A stretch of DNA of 64,000 nt. Source: Typha latifolia (Eukaryota > Streptophyta > Magnoliopsida > Poales > Typhaceae). Below the pieces are notes generated by a model that made no database searches, was not told where the DNA came from, and was given only the letters and a program-made list of their open reading frames with translations. Positions 47,701 to 60,700 of this stretch are shown here, in pieces. The stretch's first letter is position 1. Every line of letters begins with the position of its first letter. The stretch is taken from contig CM034099.1 of NCBI GenBank assembly GCA_019914945.1, forward strand, positions 15,427,923-15,491,922. The letters are read 5' to 3'. Both the position numbers and the translations under genes were made by a program.

Positions 47701-49829
47701 TGTAACACTAGAAGTTGATTAAGATAAGTTCTAATGCTAGACATACTCGGATTGTAGTTATAATATTTGTCTAATCAAACAAGAGCTGAGTGATAATTGT
47801 GGTACAAACTATTTATCTTTTTAGACTTGTTATGCTTCCTATTACTACTTTTTCCTACCGTTCCCGTGATCCATAAAGCAATAATAGTACCAAAGGTAGT
47901 CATGTAGGTTGCATTCAATCAATTGACTTGAAAGTAAGGTTCCGAAACTCGGGATTGAATGCTCGGAAAAATAATACATTAGGCTGTATCGATCATTCAT
48001 ATTGGACCAGACTATTTTTTAATCATATGAAATTCTAAATATTATATAAAAATGCAAAAAAATTCTAAAATTTGAAAAAACAATGATAGTAAAATAAAAA
48101 ATATTACTTCTTCTGTAGCAAAGAAGAGGAGAGAGAGAATAGAAGAACCGAAAAGAAAAAAAATTCTGCTTCTGCAGTGAAGAAGAAGAATAGAGAGAGA
48201 GAGAGCGAGAGAGTGGAACTATAGAAGGATCGAAAAGAAAAAAAGAAAAAAATTATGCTACTTATGCAGTGAAGGAGAGAGAGAGAGAAAAAAAGAAAAA
48301 GAATATAAAAAAATCACATATTCGAGGTTGTCGGAGTTCATCAAAGTTGGATCTGCATCACCGGAGTTCGAAATACTCGTAGGAGAAGCACTATCTTTTG
48401 TTGGGAGAGAGAGAAGACGATGGGGACATTATAATTGATTTCACCGAGTCGGATTCGTTATGGATTTGACCCTTTCAACCCAAATCGATCGATCTCGGCT
48501 CGGATCGGTCTCCTATATCAGTCGATATGCTCGACAACCACCCGCTACCAATCAACTGACTAGTGCTGGGCTTGGACTAGAATCGAGTATGGCTGATCCT
48601 GATTTGGATCAGCCAATCTGACTCGAGATCGATCGATTTTTGGATCCTTGCTTGGGAGAGAAGTTGAGGAGCAAATAGTAGATGGAACCAAAGAATAATG
48701 CTCAAAGTTGAGAACAATGAGAAGTGATTCTAGTACTTCTAGTACTTCAGATGAATTTTTTACTCCTTAGATGAAACAAATGTTATATAATTGTAAGACC
48801 TTGACTATATTATAGAAATGATGCTGAGAAACCACATATTTTGGTGAATGAGGGGAGTAGCTAGAGTTGACATGAGAGGAGTGAGATGAATGAGTAGTTT
48901 GACTAAGAAGGGACTAATTTTTAGATTTAATATTATTTTAATATAATTTTTATAATGTAATGACGCTTTCAAATTATTTACAGATACAAGTTTCTCTTTC
49001 CTTGTCATTTGCCATCTTATTCGTCTCCACCATGTAATTATCTCCCCCACCCTCCTCATTTCTCCTCTTTCCCTTTTGCTTTCTCAAGTCCCTAATCAAA
49101 AAATGACCCTCTCTCTCAATCTCATCCAACTGATCATTGAGCCTAACCCGTCCAGGCTTGGCCCGAACCGGCCCAGTTTTAACTTGGCTAAGCTTGGCTC
49201 GAGCCTGACTTGATCCGAGTTTGAGATGGTAGTAGGTAACGTGGGCTAGGCCTTTGCTGCCCCTGCTTGGTCTGAAAGCTCAACCCATTATGCTCGCTCA
49301 CGGCCCGATCCTATTACGCCCGCCTATTCCTATGATTTTTTAGTCCCATATCAGATATTCATTGGATATCACCATATAAGTATGTTCCCATGAAAACCAA
49401 GTGAACTATTTTGGATGAAAAACTTAATAATTTGCATGTGAAACTTTGGATGGAAAACTTAACAGTTGCAATATAGTTAAAAATGTAGGGAAGCATAGGA
49501 ATACAAAACAAAATTCATGAGGGGAAAATAATTTTTGTCCAAAATATAAGGGGATAAAATGCATTTAACCTTTACTTTTCAAGATAGCTTCATAGTTGAC
49601 TTCAGTTTTGCTTCAAAGTAATATTTTGGATATATGCTTAAAGGTGATCCAAGTGTAAGCAGATCCACATATCACTGTACTTATTTACATGGTTTTGAAA
49701 AATGTTTTGGTGGCTACCAAGGCGGTTGGCAGAATGGCGCACTAGCCACCCCGCAAACTGACAATGCGGATTGCACAAGATGGGAGGACGATGTTGGAGT
49801 GGGTCCTAAGCTAATGTTTGTGTGTGTGT

Positions 49830-49874
<45 letters not shown>

Positions 49875-51715
49875 GCGGAGAGTGGCGAGGCCATGTGCTC
49901 CTTTTTCTTTTCTTCTTCTTCTTCTACTTCTTTTTCTCCTTTTTTCTTTCACTTTACGTTAGGAACCCACCACTTTTTTTTTCAAACATTGTGGTTTGAC
50001 ATGTAGAGTGGGTGCATGTCTCTCACTAGCTATCATGCACCCTATATATATATATATAGTTAATCTGTGATTTTTGTTGTTATGGTTGTAAATTACTATT
50101 AAAATTTCTATATATGCTATATTAATATTTATTATATACTATTTATAATTATTTTTATTTTTTAAAAATGCTTGGTCTGTTAGGCAGTGGAGTGAACACC
50201 CCCTCCCTTGGCTGTTTTTTAATGCACTGCTCATTTATTTTCTGCATACTTGTATAGAGAAGCTGATTCTCTGGTTTTCACTGCATGTGCTGCTATAGTT
50301 TGTGATCCAGTCATGGGAGATGAAGGAAAGCTTTATGTTCCACCAGAATTGATATCAGTGTATCGAGAAAAGGTTAGTTTGGTACCATTTAAACTACATG
50401 ATCTGGCACATGTTCATCCTATTGACCATTTTATTTTATTTCCTTGTCCATGTCTTCTAGTTCACTCGTTCCTTTCTTATGTTTCATTGCCCTATAATTT
50501 GCAAGGTTGCGTTTATTATAGTTTGTAATGATCTAATATTTCATTTATCATATCTTTTGCTGTTTTTTGTATTTTTTTTCTTGGTTTTATTTTGGATTCT
50601 TCTTTATTGAGTTAAACTTGGAATATCTTTCTCATTAGGTCAGCATAAAACAGCCTGGCCATCCCATTCTTTGTAGCTTAAATCTAATCTTTTATTTTGG
50701 TCCTGCCTGTTATTCCACTTACATCTGGCTAAGCTTCTCATGATCCCAATGTGGCAAAAGTACATAGCCAGCATAAAGGAATGCAATTTTATCAGACAAG
50801 TAAATCCAGCTTGCTTGTCCTATTGTCCTGCTCTTTCTTGAATTGCAGACTAATTGGATCAGGTCGAACCAAATACTATACATTTAAATGAGCATGCTTT
50901 GGGGAAGCTGATGTGGGTGAACTAGCAAAACTCCATCCTTGGTGCTTGGCTTTCCATCAAGGATCAATTCAACAAGGAGGCAAGGAGTACTAAAAGTCTT
51001 TTAGCTGATTGGAATGTCAGACAGAGAAGCTAGGAATTTTTTGGAGATTCTGGATGGATATATAATGGTATTTATATTGGGGTTTAGGGATAAAATGAGT
51101 TTGCACTAGAGGATCTAGGGAATTTGGCTTGGGTACAATGGTTAAGGCTTATAGGTTAGTACTGTGATATATGTGGCTGTCCTTTTGTAAAGTTAAGGAT
51201 GAAAGGCTTACGGTGGCTAGAAAGGGAACACAGTTTAGGGCCTTCAGGCTGTGTTGATTTAAGTTTTAAGTTTATGAGGTTTATTATTAAAAGTTTCATG
51301 CTATAGGACTAAAATGCAAGTGTGGATGGCAATTTAGCAGGAAGTTTTTTTGGGTTGAGTGCTGTAAACAAGAAAGAAAAGAAGGAAAAAGAAATAGAGA
51401 CTAAGGACAACAGTGAATTTCGGATTTACAATATGATCAAAGTTGGGGCTGTATATATTTCGACAGTACCAATCACCAAATATATGCGATTAAAAATAAT
51501 TAACCTTTAAAAGTTTAAGAGTTAAAACAGAACACATCTGAACTAATCTGCAGTGGAAGAAAGACAAAATAAAAAAGAAAGAAAGAAAAAATAAAAAAAA
51601 GACAAACAACAAAACTACAAAAGTAGAAATATAATTAGAATCTCATGGAAGGTTTTATACTCTGATTAAATACTCCATTTGACTGTATATAATCAAAGAA
51701 TTTCAGTATGATGAG

Positions 51716-51753
<38 letters not shown>

Positions 51754-54700
51754 TGGTTACCAACTTACCATAGCTACTGGCACAAAAGCCATCATAAAAA
51801 TCAAAGAAACTAGTATTTATCCCTAGGCGTGCCCTCATGCTAGAGCAAACCCTCCTCATTTAGTATGCTAGGGCATGAATGAATATGGGAGAGTTGAATA
51901 TGGGTGGGTTTTTACGGTAGATATATTCCACTTCAAAGTTAGCCCGTTAAACGATTAAACTAAAATTTATCCCTCACATATCATTCCTGTATCCTGTACC
52001 ATCTATCATGTTTCATTCCCTCACGCATCATTCTTGTTAGAATGTTGTTTGCACTCTCCTAGCCTCCTAGATGTAATATTTGGACATTTAATTTGTACTT
52101 GTAGTTTACCTTATTGTATTAATCTTGAAACAAAAAATTTACGTCTTTCCACGGCACTCGTTCTAGTAAATTTAATCATTGACCTCTGTATTCATCAGTC
52201 AGAATGGTCAGAAACCTAAGTCTTGCTTCCCCAGTAGAGCCGTAGCTTTGCTCTTAGTAGTCAATGAGAACAATCTCCAGAATGTGTTTCATATGCACAT
52301 AAGAAGTTTCTCTCTACAAACTGCATTCTACAATTAACTGACTAAATTTCCCATCTATCTAGATCTAGTACTTACGCTGCAAAATGATCCAATGAATGTC
52401 ATCTATGAGCATAATTAATTAATGTAATGCCCCCAAACTAGGTGGTAAGGAGTTCATTCTTCGTTGCTTTAGACACATTTCATTATTTCCATATTTCACT
52501 TCTTTATTTGAGAGTGCATTTTGGTAGTTAGATTTTCAAATTAAGTTTGTCTGATATACTAGTTTAATAATTACATTCCTTTTCTGGCTAGGTTGTTCCT
52601 GTTGCTTCTATGCTTACCCCTAACCAATTTGAAGTTGAACTACTAACCGGATTGAGGTAGGCATGTATTTCATTTGATATTTTTTTCCTGCTTGTATCTG
52701 TACTATAATTGGATGATGTATATCAGGGCACTTGCTAGTATCAGATCATCACGTGTGCACTGCTGATTGGAGCATGTCTCTTTCAGTCATTTTGTACAGC
52801 CATTTTACTAGTCTATTTTTTGTAGTACAATAACAATCATATCTATACAACTACAGGCTTGGCTCTAGTATTGCATTTCAACAAAAGCCAAAAAAGCCAA
52901 AATGCTTGTGAGCCAAAGGCCCAAAACACAATTGGTAGGTTTCTGTAGTTGTCATACCATGAATAGCACCAGTGCTTGTAGTAGGTCAATTATGCAAGAA
53001 TTAAGGGACATTTCAATATTTTATAATTATGAAATCAGAACTAGCGTTGAAATATTTAGATACTAAATTCTTCATACTGAGAGTGTAATTAAGTTTGTTT
53101 AGATGTTTAGCTCATAGATTGTCTTGTATGTTGGTACACTTTGATACGTATTGTGCTAGTAAATTATCAACACTGATACAGAGAATATCTCTATATTCTT
53201 TCATGGCCACTCATTGATGCGTATCATTAGAACTAAGCATATTTTATTTTAAAGAAGGCTAGTTTGGGGTCTCTTTATCTCTTCTGATAACACTGCATTT
53301 TGATGCTTTATCTATTCGTTCTCTGCTGAATTGGTGTTTTCACTCCCCACTCTTCACCTTCCTTGACCCACCAGCGGTTTGCTTCTGCCTGGATCGTAAG
53401 AACAAATTAGCTAAGTTCTAAATAAAAGGTCTTATGTTTTGGTGCTACGATGCAATCCGCACTCACCCAGCCCCCTTACCTATAGGGCTGAAGGCTTATG
53501 TTTTAAATTTTAGAAATCAAAGGAATATTTTGTTTTTCCCCATGTTATTTGTCCCAACAAATTGGATCCAAAAAAATTGGGGAAATTCATGAGATTAGAA
53601 TCTAATTGGATATTTATACTAATATATAGTGTTGGACTTTAATTTAGCCCCTAAAACCTACTTTAAAGTCTTAGAAAGGTATAGAGATTACTTTTCGGCA
53701 TGTCAACACTATTTGGTTTGCCAATGATACATCAACTTGGAGCGGCACGTGCCAACGGTACATACCATGCTGAACTAAGGTCAGCATGCCTCGTGCCACT
53801 GACACAACAATCATTGTAACTGAAATCAACTATTAAACTAAGAAAATTATTGAGGATTGATTGAAAGGAATAGTCTATGGGGTGATAATGATATTTAGTG
53901 CACTAAAGAATAGGACAAGGAAGATCAGTATTGAAGACGCTTCAAACTTGCTCTTTTCAGGTTTAGATCTAACTGGTGAGGTTGTATGGAGCACAGAACT
54001 GCAAGCTACTCCAATCGCTTGTAAACCTCAGTTGTTTTTGTTTTTTTTTCTTAAGAGTCTTCCATGTTTTCAGTAGGTAAATAGGGGTTGTGTGGGCTTA
54101 GTAAGAGGCAAGTGGAATAAAAGAGAATTGGAAGAACTAGAGAGGGAAATAGGAGACCAGAAATATCAGAAAGTGAGAGCATAGAAGAGAAGAATGGGGG
54201 GGAAGAATAATAGGCCATGACTGTGAAGCGAGAGAATAAGAGAAAAGGGAGGAATAGAGAAGGATTAGATGGGACAATGGCACAAAGCTACCTAAAAGAT
54301 CTGTTTCCTTTTTCTTTTCAGGGTTCTTCTGCGAGCAATTTATAGGTCTAGATTGGTTTCAATTAAGAATCCTTCGCATGTGGCCTCTACGCTGCAAGCA
54401 CACTAAAATATGTAAATGCTTTTGGATACAAGGTTGCTTATCGCTAGGATTTAGCAATCTATAGGTTCTTAATGTTCCATTTGCTAAGTTTACATTTTGT
54501 TGTTTGACTCCAATCTAAATCTGTTCTAGCATAAGTTCATTGGGTGTTCTATGGTGGAATAATATTGAAGTTAGCTTATTAGGTTTTAAGAATATGGACA
54601 AAATGTAATAATTAGTTTGGATAAGAAAAGTAGAACATTTGGTTGTTATATTTAGGATAAGAAGTGTTAATTGGGAATATGTTACATGACATGATGAAGT

Positions 54701-57700
54701 ATAATATTGCACGAAGTATAAATTGGCATGAAGAATAATAATGCACAAAGAGTAATATTGTACAAAATACGAGACAAATAAAAATGTGAATGAATCCACT
54801 CACATGAGGCCCATGTGGAAAAACTCAATTCAATAACCCATCAACTGGTGGGTTTGATGGCTCTGGTTGTATTCTGACAGCTCGGCTCTGACCACAATGG
54901 CTTTGGCAATGAAGAAGGAACAGGAAGAGGTTGTGGCGTGGGGAGAGAAAAAGGAAAGGAGAAGATAAGGAAGGAGAATATTAAATATTACACTATCAGC
55001 ACCTTTTACAACATGATTATGGTACATCTGTTGCCTTGACAACAATGACGTTTCTTTCAATCATCTTTTCATTCAGCTCTCCTTTCTATGTGTATGGACT
55101 GCCCCTTCCAAATAGGGAATATCCTGTTAAATAATATGGAGTTAGGTGCAGTGCATGTCCTTATGTGTGAAATGCATGGAACTATTTAAGCAATACCTGG
55201 ATGTGTGTGCAGTGCAGGTCATTAGGTGTGCAATGCATGGAACTATATAAGGAATGCCTAGATATTTGTGTGCAGTGAAGGTCCTTAGGTGCATAATGCA
55301 TGGAGTTAGTACATCTGTTGCCTTGACAACAATGATGTTTCCTTCAATCATCTTTTCATTCAGGTCTCCTCTCTATGTGTATGCACTGCCCCTTCCAAAT
55401 AGGAAATATCCTGTTAAATAATATGGAGTTAGGTGCAGTGCATGTCCTTATGTGTGAAATGCATGGAACTATTTAAGCAATACCTGGATGTGTGTGCAGT
55501 GCAGGTCATTAGGTGTGCAATGCATGGAGCTATATAAGGAATGCCTAGATATATGTGTGCAGTGAAGGTCCTTAGGTGCGTAATGCATGGAGTTAGATGA
55601 GCAACGCTCAGATATATATGTGTGCATGGCTGGTCCTTAAGTGTGCAATGCATGAGAATTTATAAGCAATGCCTGAGATATGTCTGCAATGCAAGTTCTA
55701 CAACTTCTCTGGTCAGGAGAATGGCCTATTGTAAACTGTGGGACTCCTTTTCTCTCTTCTCTACTTTTGTGGGCCTTAGATTGCCAGTAAGTGCCTTTTT
55801 TTTGGAGCAACTTTAAGAGACTTGAAAACTACAAGCAAATATCTGTTAATTATGGGGTTATATTCTTTTGGTTCAAATAAAAGTAATGTGGCCATATCAC
55901 ATGTTTGACATGCTCCTCTTGTCTGTGTTGCTCCTTTGAATAATTATGGAGGTCTGTTAGAACATAGCAATGCACAATTATTTGAAGAAGCAACATATAC
56001 AAGAGGAGCATACCATCTTCCCTTGCGATATGGTTATGCTACTTTTTGTCTAAACAAGAGTAACATACCCCTATAACTATTTCGTAACTAACATATTGTT
56101 TGCTTGTAGGTTTTGAAGTCTCTCCAAAGGAAAGACACTTGTTGGGTGGTCCAAGGCCCGAATAAGTAGAGAAGAGAAAAACTTGCCCCATAGACAGCCC
56201 ACTAAGATAGAAAATCGGCCATTGTTGTTGTCGTTCTTGTTGTTCTTATGGTGATTAATGTTAAGAATATCAATGCTTCCTGTACTTTTGCTAATAATTA
56301 GTATAACATTAATATCTGTGATGGATTATCATACATAACCTGTTTTGACTTTTATGTAAATGATCTAGTTTAATATCTCAAATTTTCTTATTTTATTCCA
56401 TAGACATAAATTGTATAACGATCCATTACTCTTGTGCTCCCTAAATGGCAAACCATCATTTATGCTATTTTATTTTATACTGAAATTTACTTTGTCCCCA
56501 TTGGCATATAAAAATGGTGCTCTGCTGCACGAGGCTCCTGTCAACGTGGGTAATGTGTAGGGAAGATGTACACTGCTACCTCATTGTCATATGTTGATAA
56601 ATGATATACACAAGAATGCTCTATATGTACACTATGCAAACTTTTATGATAGATATTTACAATTAATGATTATGTACTTTCTGATTATGGACTGGTTTTA
56701 CATTTTAATTTATAACATATTAGTTGTTACATAAGTTCCAACTCCGTATCTAGAAAGTAACCATTTTGTAATAATTTTTTTTTATTTGGTCTTATAAAAG
56801 TATAACATGGTTGTTCACCATAATCTAGTTGGGAAGCTAATTGCCACATGAAACAATAACTAAAAGATCTTACCCTCTTTTCACTTTTTCTTCTACTGAT
56901 TTTACTCATTGTTTTTCATGTTGGACATTATAGGGTTACTTCTGAAAAAGATGGACTGGAAGCTTGCAATATTCTTCATGCCAATGGAACTACGAAGGTT
57001 TGCATTGTTAATATGTAAAAGCTACTTTTTGAATTGTTGCTTTTCACTCAAAATATGAAGTCCATTTGATTAAACTAGCTTAACTGATTATTTTGGTATC
57101 AAATTTCAAAAGTTCATCTTACTTTTTTTTTTCATATAGTATTCTTGATTTGTAGCTTAGAATAACATCATCATTAGAGCCTTTTCTAGACAATAAAAAG
57201 TTATCTAGAGCTCAACTCAAATTTGTTAAGGCAAAAGTTTCCTATAAAAAGTAAAACTTCATATATTTTAAGATCAAAGCCAACTCGACATCAACCCTCC
57301 AGAAAATGGTTTAATCTGAGTTCTCAGTTCTCACAACAATATCAGTTAAGAGTGATTTGGCATGACATACATGGAAATTGTTGTTGGGTTGGGCTATCTC
57401 CCTCGATGATTGACAGTCTACTAATTGAAGTGTCAAAAGCAGATTAGAATTTTGAAAAGTTTCTGGTTCCATATATAGACACAACTATATAAATTTTACT
57501 TGCATTGAAATCAGGATATGTTTATCTGGATATATATTTTAAGTCTATTATCACTAAATAGATCCTAACATTATGTCCCAAGTGGGATGATGCCAAGAAT
57601 CCAAGGAGGCTGGATATAGACAAGTGACGAAAATATCTCTTCCCTGGTAGCCATGCCCTATAAGCAATCTATACTTGATTTATATTTAACATCAATTTAT

Positions 57701-60700
57701 AGCAAAATCTGGTTTTAAATTTTAGTATTTGTTTGATATCGATATCTGTATCAATATCAGGTGAATAGATATATTGATATACATATAATATGGCTTAACA
57801 CTATTCAGCTCGTTTCCAACCCATTTTCACCTCTATTGGTAGCTCCTTTCTTGCTTTATCGGTCTCTTTAATATTTCAGCTCCCTCTCATTTGCTCTGCG
57901 TATCTATTCCAATGGAATGGTAGTCCCACTTATGTTCCACTGGCACTCTCTTTCCCCCTGCTTTATTCTACCATCCCACTTCACTTCCTCCTTATGACCT
58001 TATCTCCATCCCTCCTTTCTCTATCTCTCTCCTCAACCACAAGCTCCCTACCACTTTTTCTCCCTTGCTTCCCTCCTTCAGCTCTACATTGATGCTGGAA
58101 TCTTCTCCCTCTTGCCCTTAGTCTAATCATATATCTCTCGCTTTCTCTCTCTTGCAATAATGACATCCGCATCCGTTCTCTTCTCTCCTATCTCTCTTAA
58201 TCACAATCTCTCCTTATTCCACCCCCTATCTCCACTAAGAGTTCTTGGAGTGTAATCTCTACACTCATACCCCTTTCCTCACCTATAGGCCATGAGGGTT
58301 TCAGATATTCTAGACTCCCACCCTTCTTCCACCTCTTCCTGTAGATTTGGAGGAATAGATTTTGCAATTCCAACCCATTCCCTTATCTGTACTATTGATA
58401 AACTCTATATTGCCATGTCGCTCTTCCCTCTTATGTCCTATACCCCTACATACTGCCCACCCCTCCCAGCCCCGACCCATACTATTGATAAACTCTTAAT
58501 AGCTTAGTGCAACAAAGTGTACATTCTTTACTCCCCACCTCTCTATCTTACAAACCTCTCTCCACTATCCCTCTTTCCTAGACCCTAATCCGCTGCCTTT
58601 ATAGTATTGTGCCTTCACCCCCTGCATTTAGCACAACAAAGTGCATACTTGGACACCTTCTTTGCTCTTTAATAGGGGTGTCAAAATAAACAAGCGGCTT
58701 GACCTTGGCTTGATTGGAGCTCAAACTCGACTTAGCTTGACTCAAGCTGAGTCAAGCCTGAGCTCAAAATTGAGGCTCAATTTAAATTTCGAGCCGAGCT
58801 TGAGTTGAAATTAGCTCGCTTAGGCTTGGCTCGGTAGGCTTGTTTACACCCATCTGAAGACAAAAATTACCCCCATTTACATAAGACAAAAGACATAAAT
58901 CTCTCTCACATCTCCCACTCTACGAGTCTACATTAGTATCCCATCCACTTCCAACCAAGGATGGTCGTGCCGGTCGGCACGCCCCGTGCCGATCGGCACT
59001 TGCCGTGCTAGTAGAGGCACGACGCTTGGCACGGGGTGTGCCTTGTCGACCAGCACGCGTGCTGTGCGGATCCGTGCCGGTCTGGCACGGCCAGGTGCCG
59101 TCCAGCACAGCCTCGTGCCGGTCACGTGCCAATGTAGAGATTTTTTTTTAATTTTTTATTCCCATCAATATTTATCAAATCAACTTTTACTTATTTTCTT
59201 AACAAACATGATATGACATATAGAACCCATTTCTTTTAACTTTTTCTTATTTCTATCAATTAACTTTTATCATTTGTTATTTTTGAAATAACAACTTATT
59301 TGTCATTTTTTTAAATTGGAATGACAATTCATTTGCTAGACTTAGACAACCACAAAGCTGAATTTATCAGAGACAGAAGAAAGGAAGGGGACCATCTAAA
59401 GCTCAATATGATTATAGTCAGATGAGGGAAGAACTTCAGTCTATAGATAACAGGACATCAGGTGAGGTGCGCTCACAGGATAATATGAGTTCATCATCAT
59501 TACCATCATATCAATCACACCCACCAGAGCCACAACACCCTTATTATATTCCATATCCACAATCTGCATATGCTTATGGTGTGTCTGTGCCTGTGCCGGT
59601 CGTTCCCATGAATATTCAATATCCATATCATATCATCGAAGAATTACAAAATTCTTATTTCTATGAAGTCTATGTGAGACATTATAAACGAGCAATATTA
59701 TCAGTGGATAAGTTTTGAAGAATATCGATAGTATTTAACGCAACATTCCCATGCTATTTTTGTGCTAGCAAATGAAGTCTTTAATCCTCCTCATCATTCT
59801 ACGTTCAACTAGATATTAGTTTTAATTATTGAACTATTATCAATTATGTATTGAATGATCAATTATGTATTGAATGTTATTATGTGTTCAATTATATTAT
59901 GGAGTGTTTAATCACTAATATTAATTTAATGAATGTATTCAATCATATTATGTGTTGAATAATATTTATATTCAACTGTTGTTTTATTTTTAATAAAATA
60001 GGTTATTTACAAAAATAATCTAAAGATAAAACATTGTAATTTAGATTTTAAATTTTAATACATATATTTAGACAAAAATAAAATCAAAGATTGACATACC
60101 AAAGACCCAAAAACATCTCTAAATATTCTAAAACATTTATTAAAAACATTATAAGGGGTGTGCCACTGGCACGGGGAGGGGGGCGTGCCGACGGTGGCAT
60201 GGCACGGCACGTGCCACTGGCACGACCATCACTGCTTCCAACCCCTCCACAAAGCACATGTGCCACCACGTGTCCTCGTCCTCCTTCTCGTTGGTCGCGG
60301 CGCAATCGACCCACGGCCATTTTAGCGGATCTGGGGCATGCCACATAGCAGACTAGTTGGTGGGACCGTCGACGAGGTAGGCCACAACGGAGATACCATG
60401 GCGGTGGAGGCGGAGCCAGAGAAGGAGAGTCCGTAGCTCTCCTCATTGGGACCGCTGACGAAGGAGAGCCTGTAGCTCTCTTCGTTGCCATTGATGGTCA
60501 CGGACTGTGTCTCCTGGCGGTAGTTGGAAGTTGGTGATGAGACCAAGGAGGAAGGCGCTCGGCTTAATATTAGTAGCTGTGTGGTTTAATTTGAGATTGG
60601 ACAAATCAAAGAGGTGTAAGGTAAAAGTGGTAGTAGTAGACTAGGGGCAGATTCTATCACATCAATCCTCTTAATCTTTTTTTTTGTTTATGATAAATTT

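Noticed and set aside
55142..55653. Minus-strand ORFs with repeated [22 protein letters not shown] peptides
   Set aside because: Translation of the tandem duplication; the two ORFs are copies of one repeat inside an intron.
59422..59718. Independent Pro/Tyr-rich small protein gene
   Set aside because: Lies wholly inside a hAT element with target duplications; better read as a transposase tail remnant.
60084..60491. ORFs of 65-135 codons on both strands
   Set aside because: They span the hAT terminus and GC-rich flank, lack a known domain, and overlap each other.
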